Of a DNA stretch of 64,000 nt, positions 47,863 to 57,825 are shown in pieces; within the stretch, counting starts at the first letter, position 1, and every line of letters begins with the position of its first letter. Location of the stretch: the NCBI RefSeq assembly GCF_007752345.1, contig NZ_CP036299.1:1875001-1939000 (forward strand), read 5' to 3'. This DNA is from Planctopirus ephydatiae (GTDB taxonomy: Bacteria; Planctomycetota; Planctomycetia; Planctomycetales; Planctomycetaceae). Both the position numbers and the translations under genes were made by a program. A model generated the notes under the pieces. That model was not told the origin of the DNA, ran no database searches, and saw only the letters and a list, made by a program, of their open reading frames with translations.

Positions 47863-49905
47863 ATGCACTTCCTGAAAAGGGCGCTGGCCTGCGGATTGCT
47901 TTCGCTGGGGATGTTGTCGAATGTCCACGCTCAGACAGGAGCGATCACCGGGCCATCGTCTCTGCCACCAGGTGTGAATCCCACGGGAATCGCGGCTCCT
48001 GTGAATCCTGCCACTGGGGGAACTTCGGCAGGCGCCAGTTCACCGGCAGGAATTGGAGTCGTGACATCTCCCGTCACGGTAGCGCCCAAGACATTTATGG
48101 TCCCCGCACCGCCGTTTCCTGCAAATGATCCTTTGAGCGATCCTCTTTATCAGCAGGTTTCGACAGCCATTCAGGTCACGAGTCAGCGATATCTGACGGC
48201 TAATGTGCATACGCCGTGGCAGATTTTCCACGGCATCCTGGCACTTCGCGAATCGTTTCAACTCAAACTGGGTAACGAGAAGGTTTCGGCCATATCCTGG
48301 ATAGCCAGTTCGAATCCCCAGTTTGATGGTAAACCCTGGATCCTGATTACGCCCAATGGCGGGAAGTTTCATCCCTTCACACGTGCCTATGCCTTTGAAG
48401 GTCACCCATCTCAATTCCTCGCCTTGCTCTCGGAATCCGATCTGCCGCCCACCTTCGCCTTCAAGACCCCCACTCGGGATGTCACGATCACCGAGATGCT
48501 GCAGACGAGCATGCGCGATGTCAACGACCGTGAAGAAATCACGTGGGTGCTGTGGGCTCTGGTTCACTATTACCCCACCACGACGCAGTGGGCCAATGCA
48601 CGAAACGAGCCCTGGAGTATCGAACGACTGGTGCAGATCCAGAATGCAGCCGCCGTTGAAAAGGGGGCTTGCGGAGGAAACCATGGGTTGTTCGCGCTGG
48701 CGCGTGCCCGAGACAAGCACATCAAGGAAGGCCTGCCTCTGAACGGAGTTTGGTTTGAAGCCGATTACAAGATCAAGCGATACACCGAGACGGCCCGCTC
48801 CATGCAGAATCCCGATGGCACCTTTTCGAGTAAGTTCTATCAGGGCCCAGGCTACACGACCGATCTCAATTCCCGGTTGAATACCACCGGGCATACTCTG
48901 GAATTTTTAGCGGCAGCACTTCCGGCTGAAAGGCTTAACGAACCATGGGTGCGAAATGCCGTGACCGTGCTCTCCAAGGATATGATTGACAATCGCAAAG
49001 CTCCTTCGGACTGCGGGCCACTCTATCACTCTTTGAATGCTTTGCGGATTTATCACAGTCGGGTCTGGCCAAAGCCTGTTGTTGAACACACTCCTGAATC
49101 AAAACCAGCGAATGATCCCCAGCCTTCCACACTGCTTCCAGGGATCACCGCCACCCCGGGTGCTGTTCCTGCCACAAAACCTGGGCCTGATCAGAACGCT
49201 CTTCCAGCGACAGAAATCAAATCAAACTCTGCAGACAAATCGAGTACCGAGACTGGGCCTGCCAGTGCCAGTTCCCCAGTGATACCTGGTACTGCACCAG
49301 TGGTATTGCCACCAGCCGCAGTCCCCACTCCTGCGCCAGTCCAGGTGACACCAGCTGAACCGGCACCTACGCCACTCAAACCAGCCACGACCACTCAGAA
49401 CATGAGCCCCGCTGGGCAACTCCCTGTACTGACAATTGAAGACCCTCGAGAGCAGCAGGCCCGGCTGCGATCGTTAAATGTCTCAGGAACAGTCGCTCGT
49501 CCGGCCATGAACTCTGGCGACGAACCTGAACGCTTCAATGCGGCTCCGTCGGCTATTTCGATTCTGGCACCAGCCTCCGCCCTGAAGCTGGAGAACGTGC
49601 AGGATCGTTCGCTCTCCAGCACTTCGCCTCAGGATGACAAAGTTCTCGCTGTTCCCGAAACCAAAGATCCGACCAGTGGCAATGTGAGTCACTCGCTGTC
49701 GACTGACCAGAATCGGCGTGGCTGGACAATTCGGGCGGTTCCCTTTGATGCAGGCTCACTCAAGCCAGCTTCGAATCAGACAACTATTCCAGTCAGATCG
49801 ACTTCCGATTCCACAGCACCTGCCGAATCCCACAACGAGACTCTTCCCACCAGCGAATTGCCACCACCGTCCCGGCCTTTGACCAAAAGCAGCGATGGCA
49901 CATAG
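47863..49905 (+). CDS. Exported protein with possible alpha-toroid domain and Pro/Thr-rich tail
   Basis: A ~680-residue protein I do not recognise with certainty. A signal peptide covers residues 1-23 (MHFLKRALACGLLSLGML...VHAQ). The part from about 85 to 415 is helical and includes KGACGGNHGLFALARARD and QNPDGTFSSKFYQG, which recall QW-like turns of alpha/alpha-toroid proteins. The remaining ~260 residues are Pro/Ala/Thr/Ser-rich and probably disordered. ATG 47863 has AAGGA upstream. Convergent with the minus-strand gene at 50138, with a palindromic repeat between. Confidence 0.65.
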   Translation: MHFLKRALACGLLSLGMLSNVHAQTGAITGPSSLPPGVNPTGIAAPVNPATGGTSAGASSPAGIGVVTSPVTVAPKTFMVPAPPFPANDPLSDPLYQQVSTAIQVTSQRYLTANVHTPWQIFHGILALRESFQLKLGNEKVSAISWIASSNPQFDGKPWILITPNGGKFHPFTRAYAFEGHPSQFLALLSESDLPPTFAFKTPTRDVTITEMLQTSMRDVNDREEITWVLWALVHYYPTTTQWANARNEPWSIERLVQIQNAAAVEKGACGGNHGLFALARARDKHIKEGLPLNGVWFEADYKIKRYTETARSMQNPDGTFSSKFYQGPGYTTDLNSRLNTTGHTLEFLAAALPAERLNEPWVRNAVTVLSKDMIDNRKAPSDCGPLYHSLNALRIYHSRVWPKPVVEHTPESKPANDPQPSTLLPGITATPGAVPATKPGPDQNALPATEIKSNSADKSSTETGPASASSPVIPGTAPVVLPPAAVPTPAPVQVTPAEPAPTPLKPATTTQNMSPAGQLPVLTIEDPREQQARLRSLNVSGTVARPAMNSGDEPERFNAAPSAISILAPASALKLENVQDRSLSSTSPQDDKVLAVPETKDPTSGNVSHSLSTDQNRRGWTIRAVPFDAGSLKPASNQTTIPVRSTSDSTAPAESHNETLPTSELPPPSRPLTKSSDGT

Positions 49906-49958
49906 CAGCCAGCCGTAGTACGACTGTTTATAGATGTCGGGTTCATATGGTGTCCTTC

Positions 49959-49988
49959 GTGCCATGCTTGTAGCTTTGAGCAAGCACG
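49959..49988 (+). repeat. Dispersed palindromic repeat, copy E (diverged)
   Basis: The core GTGCCATGCTTG...GCAAGCACG has four to five changes from copy A but keeps the inverted repeat. It lies between convergent genes. Confidence 0.72.
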
Positions 49989-50137
49989 CCTGACAAACCT
50001 CTCTCAGCATCACAGATCTCTCGCAAGCGTCTAAAGTCATCACTGGCGATTTAAACCACCACGTTGATGCATCAGCCAAGACCAGCGACCTGTCGATAAC
50101 TCCCAGTCTGATAATCTGTGAGCAGAGTAACCTGGGG

Positions 50138-50875
50138 TTATCGAAGCGACCTGGGACGCGAGAGAATTTCATTGATGAGGACGGCTTGCGCTGCCCCGCC
50201 GGGACGTTTCAGCATTTCAATAATCGGGTGCGGCCCCGTTGGTGCTGACATTCGCCCCGGGTCAGCCAGATTACCGGTCTGATTACCGGCAGTCCCTCCA
50301 GCCATCATCCCCAGTTCACCAAATTGAGATGGGTTCGCCGTCTGAGAAGCGGTGCCGGACATACTGGCTGAATTTGCAGTTCCCACAGGCTCATTGAGAT
50401 TGAGTGCTCCAGAGGAACTGGGAAATGAACTCGGGTTCGACGAAGGAGCCGTGTTCGCAAATGGGCGGTTGGATGGACTTGCAAGTCCTTTCCCACCAAT
50501 GCTGCTGCCTTGTGGTCGAGCAGTCGAATCCTTAGGTTTTTTCTGCTGTTTTTGTTGCTCTTTGGCAGTTTTTCGCTGCAGAGCTTCCTGCCGGCGACGG
50601 GCTTCTTCCGCACGTCGTTGAGTTCGCTCCTGATTCCCCCCCGAAAGCTTCTCGTTGGCTTCTCGAAGAAATTCTTCAATTTTGGTGGAAGCGTTGTCAT
50701 TGGGAGGCGTGCGAAACTTTTCTTTGGCCTGCTTTTCAGCCATCGCCTTCTGGGCACCCTGAATCGCGTTGACGACCCAACTCAGGACAGTAAACAGGAG
50801 CACCAGCAAACCGACAATCTGCCCGGCATCAATCCCTAATGAGGGTGCCAGCAAGAAATCGCTCGGTGTGAACAT
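50138..50875 (-). CDS. Membrane-anchored coiled-coil protein linked to floA/nfeD
   Basis: A ~245-residue protein of unknown function. A membrane segment lies near residues 20-40 (IVGLLVLLFTVLSWVVNAI). A charged, Gln/Arg/Lys-rich coiled coil follows (about 70-120), then a Ser/Asn/Gly-rich linker, then a conserved-looking end, GGAAQAVLINEILSRP. It lies downstream of floA by 92 bp on the same strand, which suggests a role with flotillin membrane domains; that is inference. ATG 50875 (MFTPSDFLLA) is preferred to an upstream start. Confidence 0.7.
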   Translation of the reverse strand: MFTPSDFLLAPSLGIDAGQIVGLLVLLFTVLSWVVNAIQGAQKAMAEKQAKEKFRTPPNDNASTKIEEFLREANEKLSGGNQERTQRRAEEARRRQEALQRKTAKEQQKQQKKPKDSTARPQGSSIGGKGLASPSNRPFANTAPSSNPSSFPSSSGALNLNEPVGTANSASMSGTASQTANPSQFGELGMMAGGTAGNQTGNLADPGRMSAPTGPHPIIEMLKRPGGAAQAVLINEILSRPRSLR

Positions 50876-50991
50876 CTGCCTGTCCTCATCATGACTCAAT
50901 CGATCAACCGGGTGAGATTTCCCGATCTCCAGCTCTCACGAATACCACACTCAAAAAGGATCGGAATGAGTATTAACAGAGTAAATGAACA

Positions 50992-52050
50992 TTATCGCTG
51001 CGTGACAGATTGCCCGGCAATAGCAGATCGCATCTGAGTATCCGCCTGGACATTTTTCAGTTCGTAGTAATCGAGCAGCCCCAAGGCGCCGTTCTGGAAA
51101 GCTTCTGCAACCGCTTTAGGAACTTCCGCTTCTGCCAGAACAACTTCTGCTCGGTTGGCCTGGACTTCGGCAATCATTTCCTGCTCGCGAGCCGTAAACT
51201 CCGCACGTCGTTGCTCAGCATTGGCCTGAGCGACACGCATGTCGGCTTCGGCCTGATCAGCAGAAAGCCGTGCACCGACATTCTCGCCCACATCGATGTC
51301 AGCGATATCGATAGAGACAATTTCAAAAGCCGTATTCGCTTCGAGTCCCAGTTCCAGCACTGTTTGTGAAATACGGTCGGGATTCTCAAGAACTTTCTTG
51401 TAGTTTTCGGTCGAGCCAATGGCCCGCACAATCCCCTGCCCCACACGAGCAATAATCGTTTCTTCGGTGGCACCACCAATCAGTTGCTGGAGATTGGTAC
51501 GCACCGTCACTCGGGCTCGCGCTTTCAATTGAATCCCATCCTGAGCCACTGCATCGAGCGTGTTCGAGCCTTTGCGAGGATCAGGACAATCAATGATTTT
51601 GGGATAGACACTGGTGCGAACAGCTTCCAGCAGATCACGTCCGGCAAGATCAATCGCCTGAGCTGTCTGCCAACTCAATTCAATCTTGGCGCGATATGCT
51701 GCCACCATGGCTTTGATGACATTCAACACATTCCCTCGTGAGAGGTAATGAGCCTCGAGATCCCGCGTCGTGATTGGATAGATTTCTGTCATGCCAGATT
51801 GCACGGCCATAATCTTGGCCCGCACGATGACATCGGGATCAACCTTGCGGATCGACATCGTGACAAGTTGGAACATACCAATCCCAACGCCAGTCAACTT
51901 GCACTGAATCCAGAGGCTGAAAAAACGAATCAGCAGGTAAGTCAGAATTAGACCGAATATGACAACGACAGCAGTCACACCAATGACAATCCCCGTCGTT
52001 CGGTTCTGGGCCAGCAAGAATCCAGAATCAGCCGCAAAATCACCTAACAT
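50992..52050 (-). CDS. floA: Flotillin-like protein FloA
   Basis: Membrane scaffold protein (352 aa) that organises functional membrane microdomains. An N-terminal hydrophobic segment (about residues 20-45) is followed by the FloA/UPF0365 body with [52 protein letters not shown] and an Ala/Glu-rich helical region ([17 protein letters not shown]). Length is close to the Bacillus protein (331 aa). The partner nfeD lies upstream on the same strand. Confidence 0.93.
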   Translation of the reverse strand: MLGDFAADSGFLLAQNRTTGIVIGVTAVVVIFGLILTYLLIRFFSLWIQCKLTGVGIGMFQLVTMSIRKVDPDVIVRAKIMAVQSGMTEIYPITTRDLEAHYLSRGNVLNVIKAMVAAYRAKIELSWQTAQAIDLAGRDLLEAVRTSVYPKIIDCPDPRKGSNTLDAVAQDGIQLKARARVTVRTNLQQLIGGATEETIIARVGQGIVRAIGSTENYKKVLENPDRISQTVLELGLEANTAFEIVSIDIADIDVGENVGARLSADQAEADMRVAQANAEQRRAEFTAREQEMIAEVQANRAEVVLAEAEVPKAVAEAFQNGALGLLDYYELKNVQADTQMRSAIAGQSVTQR

Positions 52051-52430
52051 GCGAACCTCAAACTCGGGTCAGAAATGGATGTTCTTTTTGGAAGCTTAAA
52101 GTCTGACGAAAATGCGACCGGAGCAACTTCTTGATGAGACTGTTCGGAGTTCACAACGGAAAATCTGCAGAATCAGATCAGTCTCTTTAACGTTTCATTT
52201 TCACTCGGGAGCAGCAATATCGACCCACACAATTTCCTACGGTCTAATCTGACGAGAGGCACAAATCAAGGAGTGAATTGTTTTCCAAAGGCCTGGCGAT
52301 GGATCTCGTCTCTTCGGTTCACAAAGAAATGTTCAATCCCGCCAGCATCGAATTGCCTGCCCAAAGGGCGAGGCGAAGTGATTCGATGCTCGTGCCCCCG
52401 GGTGTGAATTTTCGCAGAACAAGGAAAAAC
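52051..52430. other. Gap between nfeD and floA
   Basis: About 380 bp between the two minus-strand genes with no supported gene. A separate floA promoter may lie here. Confidence 0.5.
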
Positions 52431-53246
52431 TTAAACAGCTTTCGTGTTATCTCTGGCGATGTTTCCTGGATCATCAGCCAGTTGGGCGAACGGATCGAGT
52501 TCCACTACTGGAGAAGACAACACAGGAGAAGGCAACACAGGGGAAGCCTGAGGAGCGGGTACAGAAGTTTCGGGGTTTGGCAACTGAGCTTCCTGAATTG
52601 TCGATGATCCGGGCTCTGTTGCTGGAAGAACTTGATCCTCCCGAAGATTCGTCATTTGTTCCGTTTCAGGCGGGAGGGATGGAACTGGTGAACCAGGCGG
52701 GATCTGGGTCGTCACCAATCCCTTTGCGACTGGAGACACGATCAGCGTAGATCCACGTAAACCCGTGACGACAATCGGGGAGCCTGGGTCGATCAGGGAT
52801 TCTCCGGAAATAGCCGAGTAGCGGACATCGTCGATCATCACTGTCCCACCCGGGGAGAGCGCCGTTCTGGCCAACCCGTGACGTCCCACCAGAGAGGCCA
52901 GTTTCTCGTCCGTCGATGCCTGCGGGGCTTTCAATCGATCACCATCAGGCCCTTGCAGAATCATCCGTTTACCAGCTCGCGTTCTCGGGAGAATTTCAAG
53001 GGCGCCCAGCAGGCAGAGCGGCACCAGAACCAGGACTAAAGCAAAGTGAGCAGCGAAAACAAGTGGTGCCGCCCAGAGCCATGCCATGGCCGAAAATATC
53101 AACGAGCCCACAATCGCTAGGACAGTAATGACTGCGAGTGCCCCACCGGAAGGAATAAAGACTTCGGCAATCAACGTCGTCAACCCAAAGATCAGCAACA
53201 GGATTGACCAGAGGGCGTAACCGTTCATTCCAATTCCTGAAAACAT
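52431..53246 (-). CDS. NfeD family membrane protein
   Basis: A 271-residue partner of flotillins. Four hydrophobic segments lie between about residues 10 and 85 and include the NfeD pattern LIAEVFIPSGGALAV. A soluble OB-fold part follows (about 110-185) with LVGRHGLARTALSPGGTV and GSPIVVTGLRGSTLIV. The last ~80 residues are a Pro/Ser-rich tail, longer than in most NfeD proteins. It lacks the ClpP-like protease domain of long NfeD. It precedes floA on the same strand. Confidence 0.88.
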   Translation of the reverse strand: MFSGIGMNGYALWSILLLIFGLTTLIAEVFIPSGGALAVITVLAIVGSLIFSAMAWLWAAPLVFAAHFALVLVLVPLCLLGALEILPRTRAGKRMILQGPDGDRLKAPQASTDEKLASLVGRHGLARTALSPGGTVMIDDVRYSAISGESLIDPGSPIVVTGLRGSTLIVSPVAKGLVTTQIPPGSPVPSLPPETEQMTNLREDQVLPATEPGSSTIQEAQLPNPETSVPAPQASPVLPSPVLSSPVVELDPFAQLADDPGNIARDNTKAV

Positions 53247-53678
53247 TGACAGAGGGTCGCTATGGACTCATGGTAACGGAAGCGAGATTCTTGTGCTGAT
53301 GATTTCTCAAACAGAGCTTTTCATCTCGCGAGAATTCCTTGTGGGTCAGATTGTTCCAGGATCAAGACGCTTTGAGATTTAACGATCTCTCAAAGGTTTT
53401 GTTCGCGTGACATTAGATGACACATTCATGGATCCACCCACATTGTAGACGTCAGCCGGCTTGAAATGTGAGCTTGAGTCGTCCAGACTTTGGTGAATGG
53501 ATCCATCCTGCGGTTATTCGCAGCGAAGTGGCATGAGGAACTCGAATCGCAGGGCGATTGACTGGAAATACCAGAGAACAGGCGATAAACTCCCAGTTCT
53601 CTTTGGGTGCTTGTGTCGAACAAAGTGTTTTTAACAAGCATTTTTAATGCAACTTAACGTCAATCTGGTTCAGTAGTT
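53247..53678. other. Divergent nfeD/rpsT intergenic region
   Basis: About 430 bp without a supportable gene. AT-rich sequence near 53610-53650 probably includes the rpsT promoter. Confidence 0.5.
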
Positions 53679-53993
53679 ATGCCAAACAGCGACGGTGCAA
53701 GACGATCTCTTCGCAAACAGTTAAAGCGACGAGCCGCCAATCGAGTTCTGCGTTCTGTACTGCGTACGACAGTGAAAAAGACACGTCTGACGTTCACTGC
53801 TGTTGTCACCGGTGGCCCTGTGGATGATGCCACCACTCAATTGCGCGTGGCGATCAAGAAGATTGATCAGATGGCAGCTCGCGGCCTGATCCACAAAAAC
53901 AAAGCCGCCCGCGATAAATCGCGACTCACGATTTCGCTCAACAAAGCACTCGCTGCCAAAACTGCTGCAGGACAGACACCGGCAGCACAGTAG
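53679..53993 (+). CDS. rpsT: 30S ribosomal protein bS20
   Basis: Small-subunit ribosomal protein (104 aa) that binds 16S rRNA. The protein starts MPNSDGARRSLRKQLKRRAA and shows the family features NRVLRSVLRTTVKKT, AIKKIDQMAARGLIHKNKAARDKSRL. The C-terminal AAKTAAGQTPAAQ tail is Ala-rich. Monocistronic, followed by a strong terminator. Confidence 0.94.
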   Translation: MPNSDGARRSLRKQLKRRAANRVLRSVLRTTVKKTRLTFTAVVTGGPVDDATTQLRVAIKKIDQMAARGLIHKNKAARDKSRLTISLNKALAAKTAAGQTPAAQ

Positions 53994-54360
53994 TTTGTTG
54001 AGAACCATGACGCATTGAGTTTGTACGGCTAACAAAATGGCATCGGGTGATGGCTCAGTCATCACAACCTGCTGCAACGCTGAATCCAAAGAGGCACTGA
54101 CCATGATCAGTGCCTCTTTTTGTTTCAATCGAGCGTTTAGAAGCCCGTATGGCAACTAGTGAATATGGTGTTCGGAAAGTCTGATCATTCCATGCTTACA
54201 CCCCCAGGCAACCATCTCGCAACAACCTCCAACTTCAAACCCCTTCCTTCGTCAAAACCAGAAGAATCGTTAAACTCAACCACGTCATCGAACCGATAGG
54301 TGAGTCAGAGAGTAGTCCAGGCACGGCCTGGCCATTGAATCACTTGATCGGGAGTCGACG
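53994..54360. other. Gap between rpsT and the small exported protein gene
   Basis: Holds the rpsT terminator. No other element is clear. Confidence 0.5.
54088..54122 (+). terminator. Rho-independent terminator of rpsT
   Basis: AAAGAGGCACTGA pairs perfectly with TCAGTGCCTCTTT around a 6-nt loop, with T continuing after the stem. Confidence 0.92.
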
Positions 54361-54891
54361 ATGGCCTTCTTTTCCGGCCTGTATGTCCAGAGTCGACTGC
54401 GCATTATCACTTCCGCCGTGATTCTGGCTTTGACGGCCGTGCCTTGTGCCGCCATAGGCTTGTGGTGGACCTCACAGTCTCCCGCCGTCATCGATCAAGA
54501 GGACTCATCCACCGGGATTGACGCCCTGCTCGGTTCACTCGAACGGGGAGATCCTGCGCAGGCACTCGTTCCTGTTCCTCGATCAACCTCCATCGCTGGC
54601 AAGGTTGAACTCTCTGAAGCCGTTCCCGCATACGTGACAGCTGCCGTTCACTCAGTGCATGAGAATGATCGCACTGAGACGATTGAGCCCGCTTCTTTCA
54701 ATCCGTCAGCCACAAAGTCCTTCTCCAATCAGGCAGTCTGGTTTGCTGGCGAGATTGAGCCCATTGAAACTGATCCAGAGCAACCCGTTGCTTTCTCGCC
54801 AGATCGTTCCTCTGAAACTTCTCCCACAAAATCATGGGTAGAAGTTGTGCCACATTCCCGGAGTGCAGCACCTGCAAACCTTGCCCCGTAA
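54361..54891 (+). CDS. Small exported or anchored protein upstream of ExeA-type ATPase
   Basis: A 176-residue protein I do not recognise. A hydrophobic segment (about residues 14-36, IITSAVILALTAVPCAAIGLWW) follows a short basic start. The rest is acidic and rich in Pro, Ser and Thr, without clear domain features. It precedes the ExeA-type ATPase gene by 42 bp on the same strand, so the two are probably cotranscribed and may act together at the membrane. Confidence 0.6.
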   Translation: MAFFSGLYVQSRLRIITSAVILALTAVPCAAIGLWWTSQSPAVIDQEDSSTGIDALLGSLERGDPAQALVPVPRSTSIAGKVELSEAVPAYVTAAVHSVHENDRTETIEPASFNPSATKSFSNQAVWFAGEIEPIETDPEQPVAFSPDRSSETSPTKSWVEVVPHSRSAAPANLAP

Positions 54892-54933
54892 GTGCAGGCT
54901 TGCAGCGTGAATTTGTTTTGACAGGTAAACAAC

Positions 54934-55791
54934 ATGTACGAATCTCATTGGGGATTAACCCGGCCGCCGTTTGGGGGAGAACTTCCCACGTCAGGATTTC
55001 TCGGGAGTCGCTCACATCAAGCCGCACTGCTGAAGCTTCGTTATCTGATCGAGACATCGAAAGGAGCGGGCCTGCTGGCCGGCCAGCCAGGATTAGGAAA
55101 AACAACCGTTCTGGAAATGCTTTCCCGCGAGTTGCAGGCAGACGAAAACTCGAAGAACTCAGAGAGCGGAGCCGCCAGATACCGCTTTGTCCCTGTGCTT
55201 TTCCCACAACTGACACCCTCCGAACTTCTGGGATACATTGCCTCCAAGCTCGTCCATGCTGCCACCGGAGACCATCGTCCCGGCACTGCAGATTCCAGTC
55301 TGCAAGTGATCGAGCAGCACCTGACAGCACTGACTGCCGCAGGCACCAAAACGATTCTTCTCTTTGATGATGCCCAGTTGATCGAAGACCGGCGCGTCTT
55401 TGGAGTGATTCAGTCGCTGATGAATTTTTCACAGCCGGGGAAGATGGAACTCGTCACAATTTTTGCCGGCCAACTGGAACTGGTCAGCGCGATCAAGCGG
55501 ATGAGACCACTCGATGAGCGGATGGCCTTCAAATGTCTGCTCTTACCACTCTCGCTGGAAGAAACGACCCAGTATGTCACCGGGCGGATGGCAGCCGCTG
55601 GGTGTCGGGCAAATGTGTTTTCGACCGATGCCCTGCAGGCCATTCATCTCCTCTCGTCGGGAGTTCCTCGAAGAATCAACCGCCTGTGTGATTTCGCTCT
55701 GCTGGTGGGTTACTCAGAAAACCTCGCCCGCCTGACGGCCGAACACATCCATGCTGTCGCGGAAGAGATGCTCTCTGCCATGGCGGCATAA
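54934..55791 (+). CDS. ExeA/GspA-type AAA ATPase
   Basis: A 285-residue ATPase. MYESHWGLTRPPF is the usual start of the ExeA family. Walker A is GQPGLGKT (residues 50-57) and Walker B ILLFDDAQ. C-terminal sensor segments include GVPRRINRLCDFALL. In Aeromonas, ExeA with ExeB helps place the secretin of type II secretion in the peptidoglycan; here no peptidoglycan-binding or membrane part is fused. A similar mobile-element TniB/IstB-like ATPase is less likely as no transposase is near. Confidence 0.85.
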   Translation: MYESHWGLTRPPFGGELPTSGFLGSRSHQAALLKLRYLIETSKGAGLLAGQPGLGKTTVLEMLSRELQADENSKNSESGAARYRFVPVLFPQLTPSELLGYIASKLVHAATGDHRPGTADSSLQVIEQHLTALTAAGTKTILLFDDAQLIEDRRVFGVIQSLMNFSQPGKMELVTIFAGQLELVSAIKRMRPLDERMAFKCLLLPLSLEETTQYVTGRMAAAGCRANVFSTDALQAIHLLSSGVPRRINRLCDFALLVGYSENLARLTAEHIHAVAEEMLSAMAA

Positions 55792-55835
55792 GCATTTGGG
55801 GATTTCTTGAAAATCAACGAGTCGATGATGGCTCA

Positions 55836-55877
55836 AAACAGGATGGTCTGATCAATATTGATCAGGCCATCTTGTTT
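55836..55877. terminator. Bidirectional terminator between the ATPase gene and fumC
   Basis: An inverted repeat of about 18-21 bp with two G-U pairs has T-rich flanks on both strands. It lies between convergent genes and can serve both. Confidence 0.85.
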
Positions 55878-55923
55878 GATGTTGCCCTGCTATTTGAGAT
55901 CTGCTGACCAATCTCTCCGGAAC

Positions 55924-57348
55924 TTAAGCATGAGGTTCCGTCATGCTGTAAGGGTCGAGAGCCTCTGTGAGTTGTTCCTCGGAAAGAATCTTCTGTTCGA
56001 GGCACAATTGCCGAATAGTTTTACCGGATTTAAAGGCTTCTTTAGCCAGTTGTGCAGCCTTCTCGTAGCCAATGTACGGATTGAGGCTGGTAACCATGGC
56101 AAGACTCTTCTCAATAGAGGCTTCACAAGCTTCAGGATTGGCCTCCATCAGTTTTGCACAGAGATCATCAAAGGCTTTGACACCCCCAGCCATCACCACC
56201 ACACTCCCGACCGTCGTCTGCCCCATCACTGGCATCATGATGTTCAATTGGAAGTTTCCGCCAGTGGCACCACTGAAGGCTACCGTCTGGTCATTACCCA
56301 TCACCAGGGCCGCAACCTGCATCAGGCTCTCACACATGACCGGGTTGACTTTCCCGGGCATGATCGAACTTCCCGGCTGAAGATCAGCCAGGATCACTTC
56401 ATAAAAACCGCACCGTGGGCCCGAACCGAGCCAGCGAATATTGTTGGCGACATTGAAGAGCGTGACGGCAATCGCCCGCAAATGGCCATGACACTCGACC
56501 AGCCCGTCGCGCTGGGCGTTGGCCTCAAAATGGTTCACAGCTTCGATAAAGGGAATATCCAGCTCTTTGGCCAGGACGGCACAGACCCGGCTGCTGAACT
56601 CAGGATGTGTGTTGATGCCTGTTCCGACAGCAGTACCACCCACCGGAAGTTCCAGCACGGCTGCCATAGCCTGCTGAGCCCTCTGAACGGAAAGCTCAAG
56701 CTGGCGGGCAAAACCACTGAATTCCTGGCCCAGCCGAATCGGTGTCGCATCGGCCAGATGTGTGCGGCCAATTTTCAGAACTTTATCCCAGGACTTGGCC
56801 TTTTCGTCGAGCGTATTCGCCAGACTCTTCAGCGCAGGAATCAACTGAGTTTTGATCGAATGGGCCACAGCCACATGGATGGCCGTCGGGAAGGTGCAAT
56901 TCGTGGACTGCCCCATATTAACGTGATCATTGGGGTGAATTGGCTTTTTCGCCTCAAATCGATCACCACCAGCCAGCTCAATGGCGCGGTTGGAAATGAC
57001 CTCATTGACGTTCATATTACTCGATGTTCCAGAACCTGTCTGGAAAACATCAATCGGGAATTCGCCATCCCATTTCCCATGGGCCACTTCCAGTGCCGCG
57101 TCGAGCATGAACTGCACTTGCTGGTCGGTCAGCTTGTTTTTTCCCGAGTGAGTGAGCTTGCCAAGATCTCGATTGGCAACACCGCAGGCATACTTGACCC
57201 AGCCCATGGCTCGAATCAGTTCCGGGTGCAGTGTCCAGCCAGAAACAGGGAAGTTTTCAATCGCCCGCTGAGTCTGAGCACTGTAATAGGCCTTGGCAGG
57301 GACATGAACTTCACCCATGGAATCAGTTTCGATGCGAGTTTCCGTCAT
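55924..57348 (-). CDS. fumC: Fumarate hydratase class II
   Basis: Interconverts fumarate and L-malate in the TCA cycle (474 aa, cytoplasm). Conserved segments include TGSGTSSNMN, PNDHVNMGQSTN, GRTHLADATPIRLGQEF, GTAVGTGIN and the family signature GSSIMPGKVNP. MTETRIETDSMGEVHVPA fits the usual N-terminus, and an AGGA site precedes ATG 57348. An upstream ATG at 57393 would add 15 residues without a ribosome site. Confidence 0.94.
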   Translation of the reverse strand: MTETRIETDSMGEVHVPAKAYYSAQTQRAIENFPVSGWTLHPELIRAMGWVKYACGVANRDLGKLTHSGKNKLTDQQVQFMLDAALEVAHGKWDGEFPIDVFQTGSGTSSNMNVNEVISNRAIELAGGDRFEAKKPIHPNDHVNMGQSTNCTFPTAIHVAVAHSIKTQLIPALKSLANTLDEKAKSWDKVLKIGRTHLADATPIRLGQEFSGFARQLELSVQRAQQAMAAVLELPVGGTAVGTGINTHPEFSSRVCAVLAKELDIPFIEAVNHFEANAQRDGLVECHGHLRAIAVTLFNVANNIRWLGSGPRCGFYEVILADLQPGSSIMPGKVNPVMCESLMQVAALVMGNDQTVAFSGATGGNFQLNIMMPVMGQTTVGSVVVMAGGVKAFDDLCAKLMEANPEACEASIEKSLAMVTSLNPYIGYEKAAQLAKEAFKSGKTIRQLCLEQKILSEEQLTEALDPYSMTEPHA

Positions 57349-57741
57349 GAGCCGGGGTCCTTTATCGCTGTAATGTTCGGGTTGGTCTGACATCGCCAGT
57401 AGAGAACGACAAACGCCTTATCAGGTTCAATGTTCAGATTGTCCCTTGGATTGGAGCAGAAGACCACTCAGCGGGCCACGGTTTGGTCAGGAAAAGCGAT
57501 GGCGGCCAATCTTCATGAAGATTCCGGAACCATCGATTTTGTGTTCTCAATAGCCAGGATGGCGAATAATGCTGGGGTGTTCGAGATTCACCAACCGCAA
57601 CCTTTGGGAGAAAACCTCACCATGAATACCGGCTTGAGATGCCAGAGAAATCCTGAGGGCGCCATGGCCTGAAAAGCAGAAGTCCGGCTCACTCATCGAG
57701 TCAGCCGGACTTCTGCAAATCGAACCTCAGGTTTCATCAAG
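57349..57741. other. Gap upstream of fumC with tRNA terminator
   Basis: About 390 bp containing the tRNA-Leu terminator. No gene is supported. Confidence 0.5.
57672..57716 (-). terminator. Rho-independent terminator of tRNA-Leu
   Basis: GCAGAAGTCCGGCT and its inverted copy form a 14-bp stem, with TTTTC after it on the minus strand. Confidence 0.85.

Positions 57742-57825
<84 letters not shown>

Noticed and set aside
55858-57390. A 510-codon open frame on the plus strand opposite fumC
   Set aside because: fumC is unambiguous on the minus strand. The antisense product has no recognisable motif and would run through the bidirectional terminator region.
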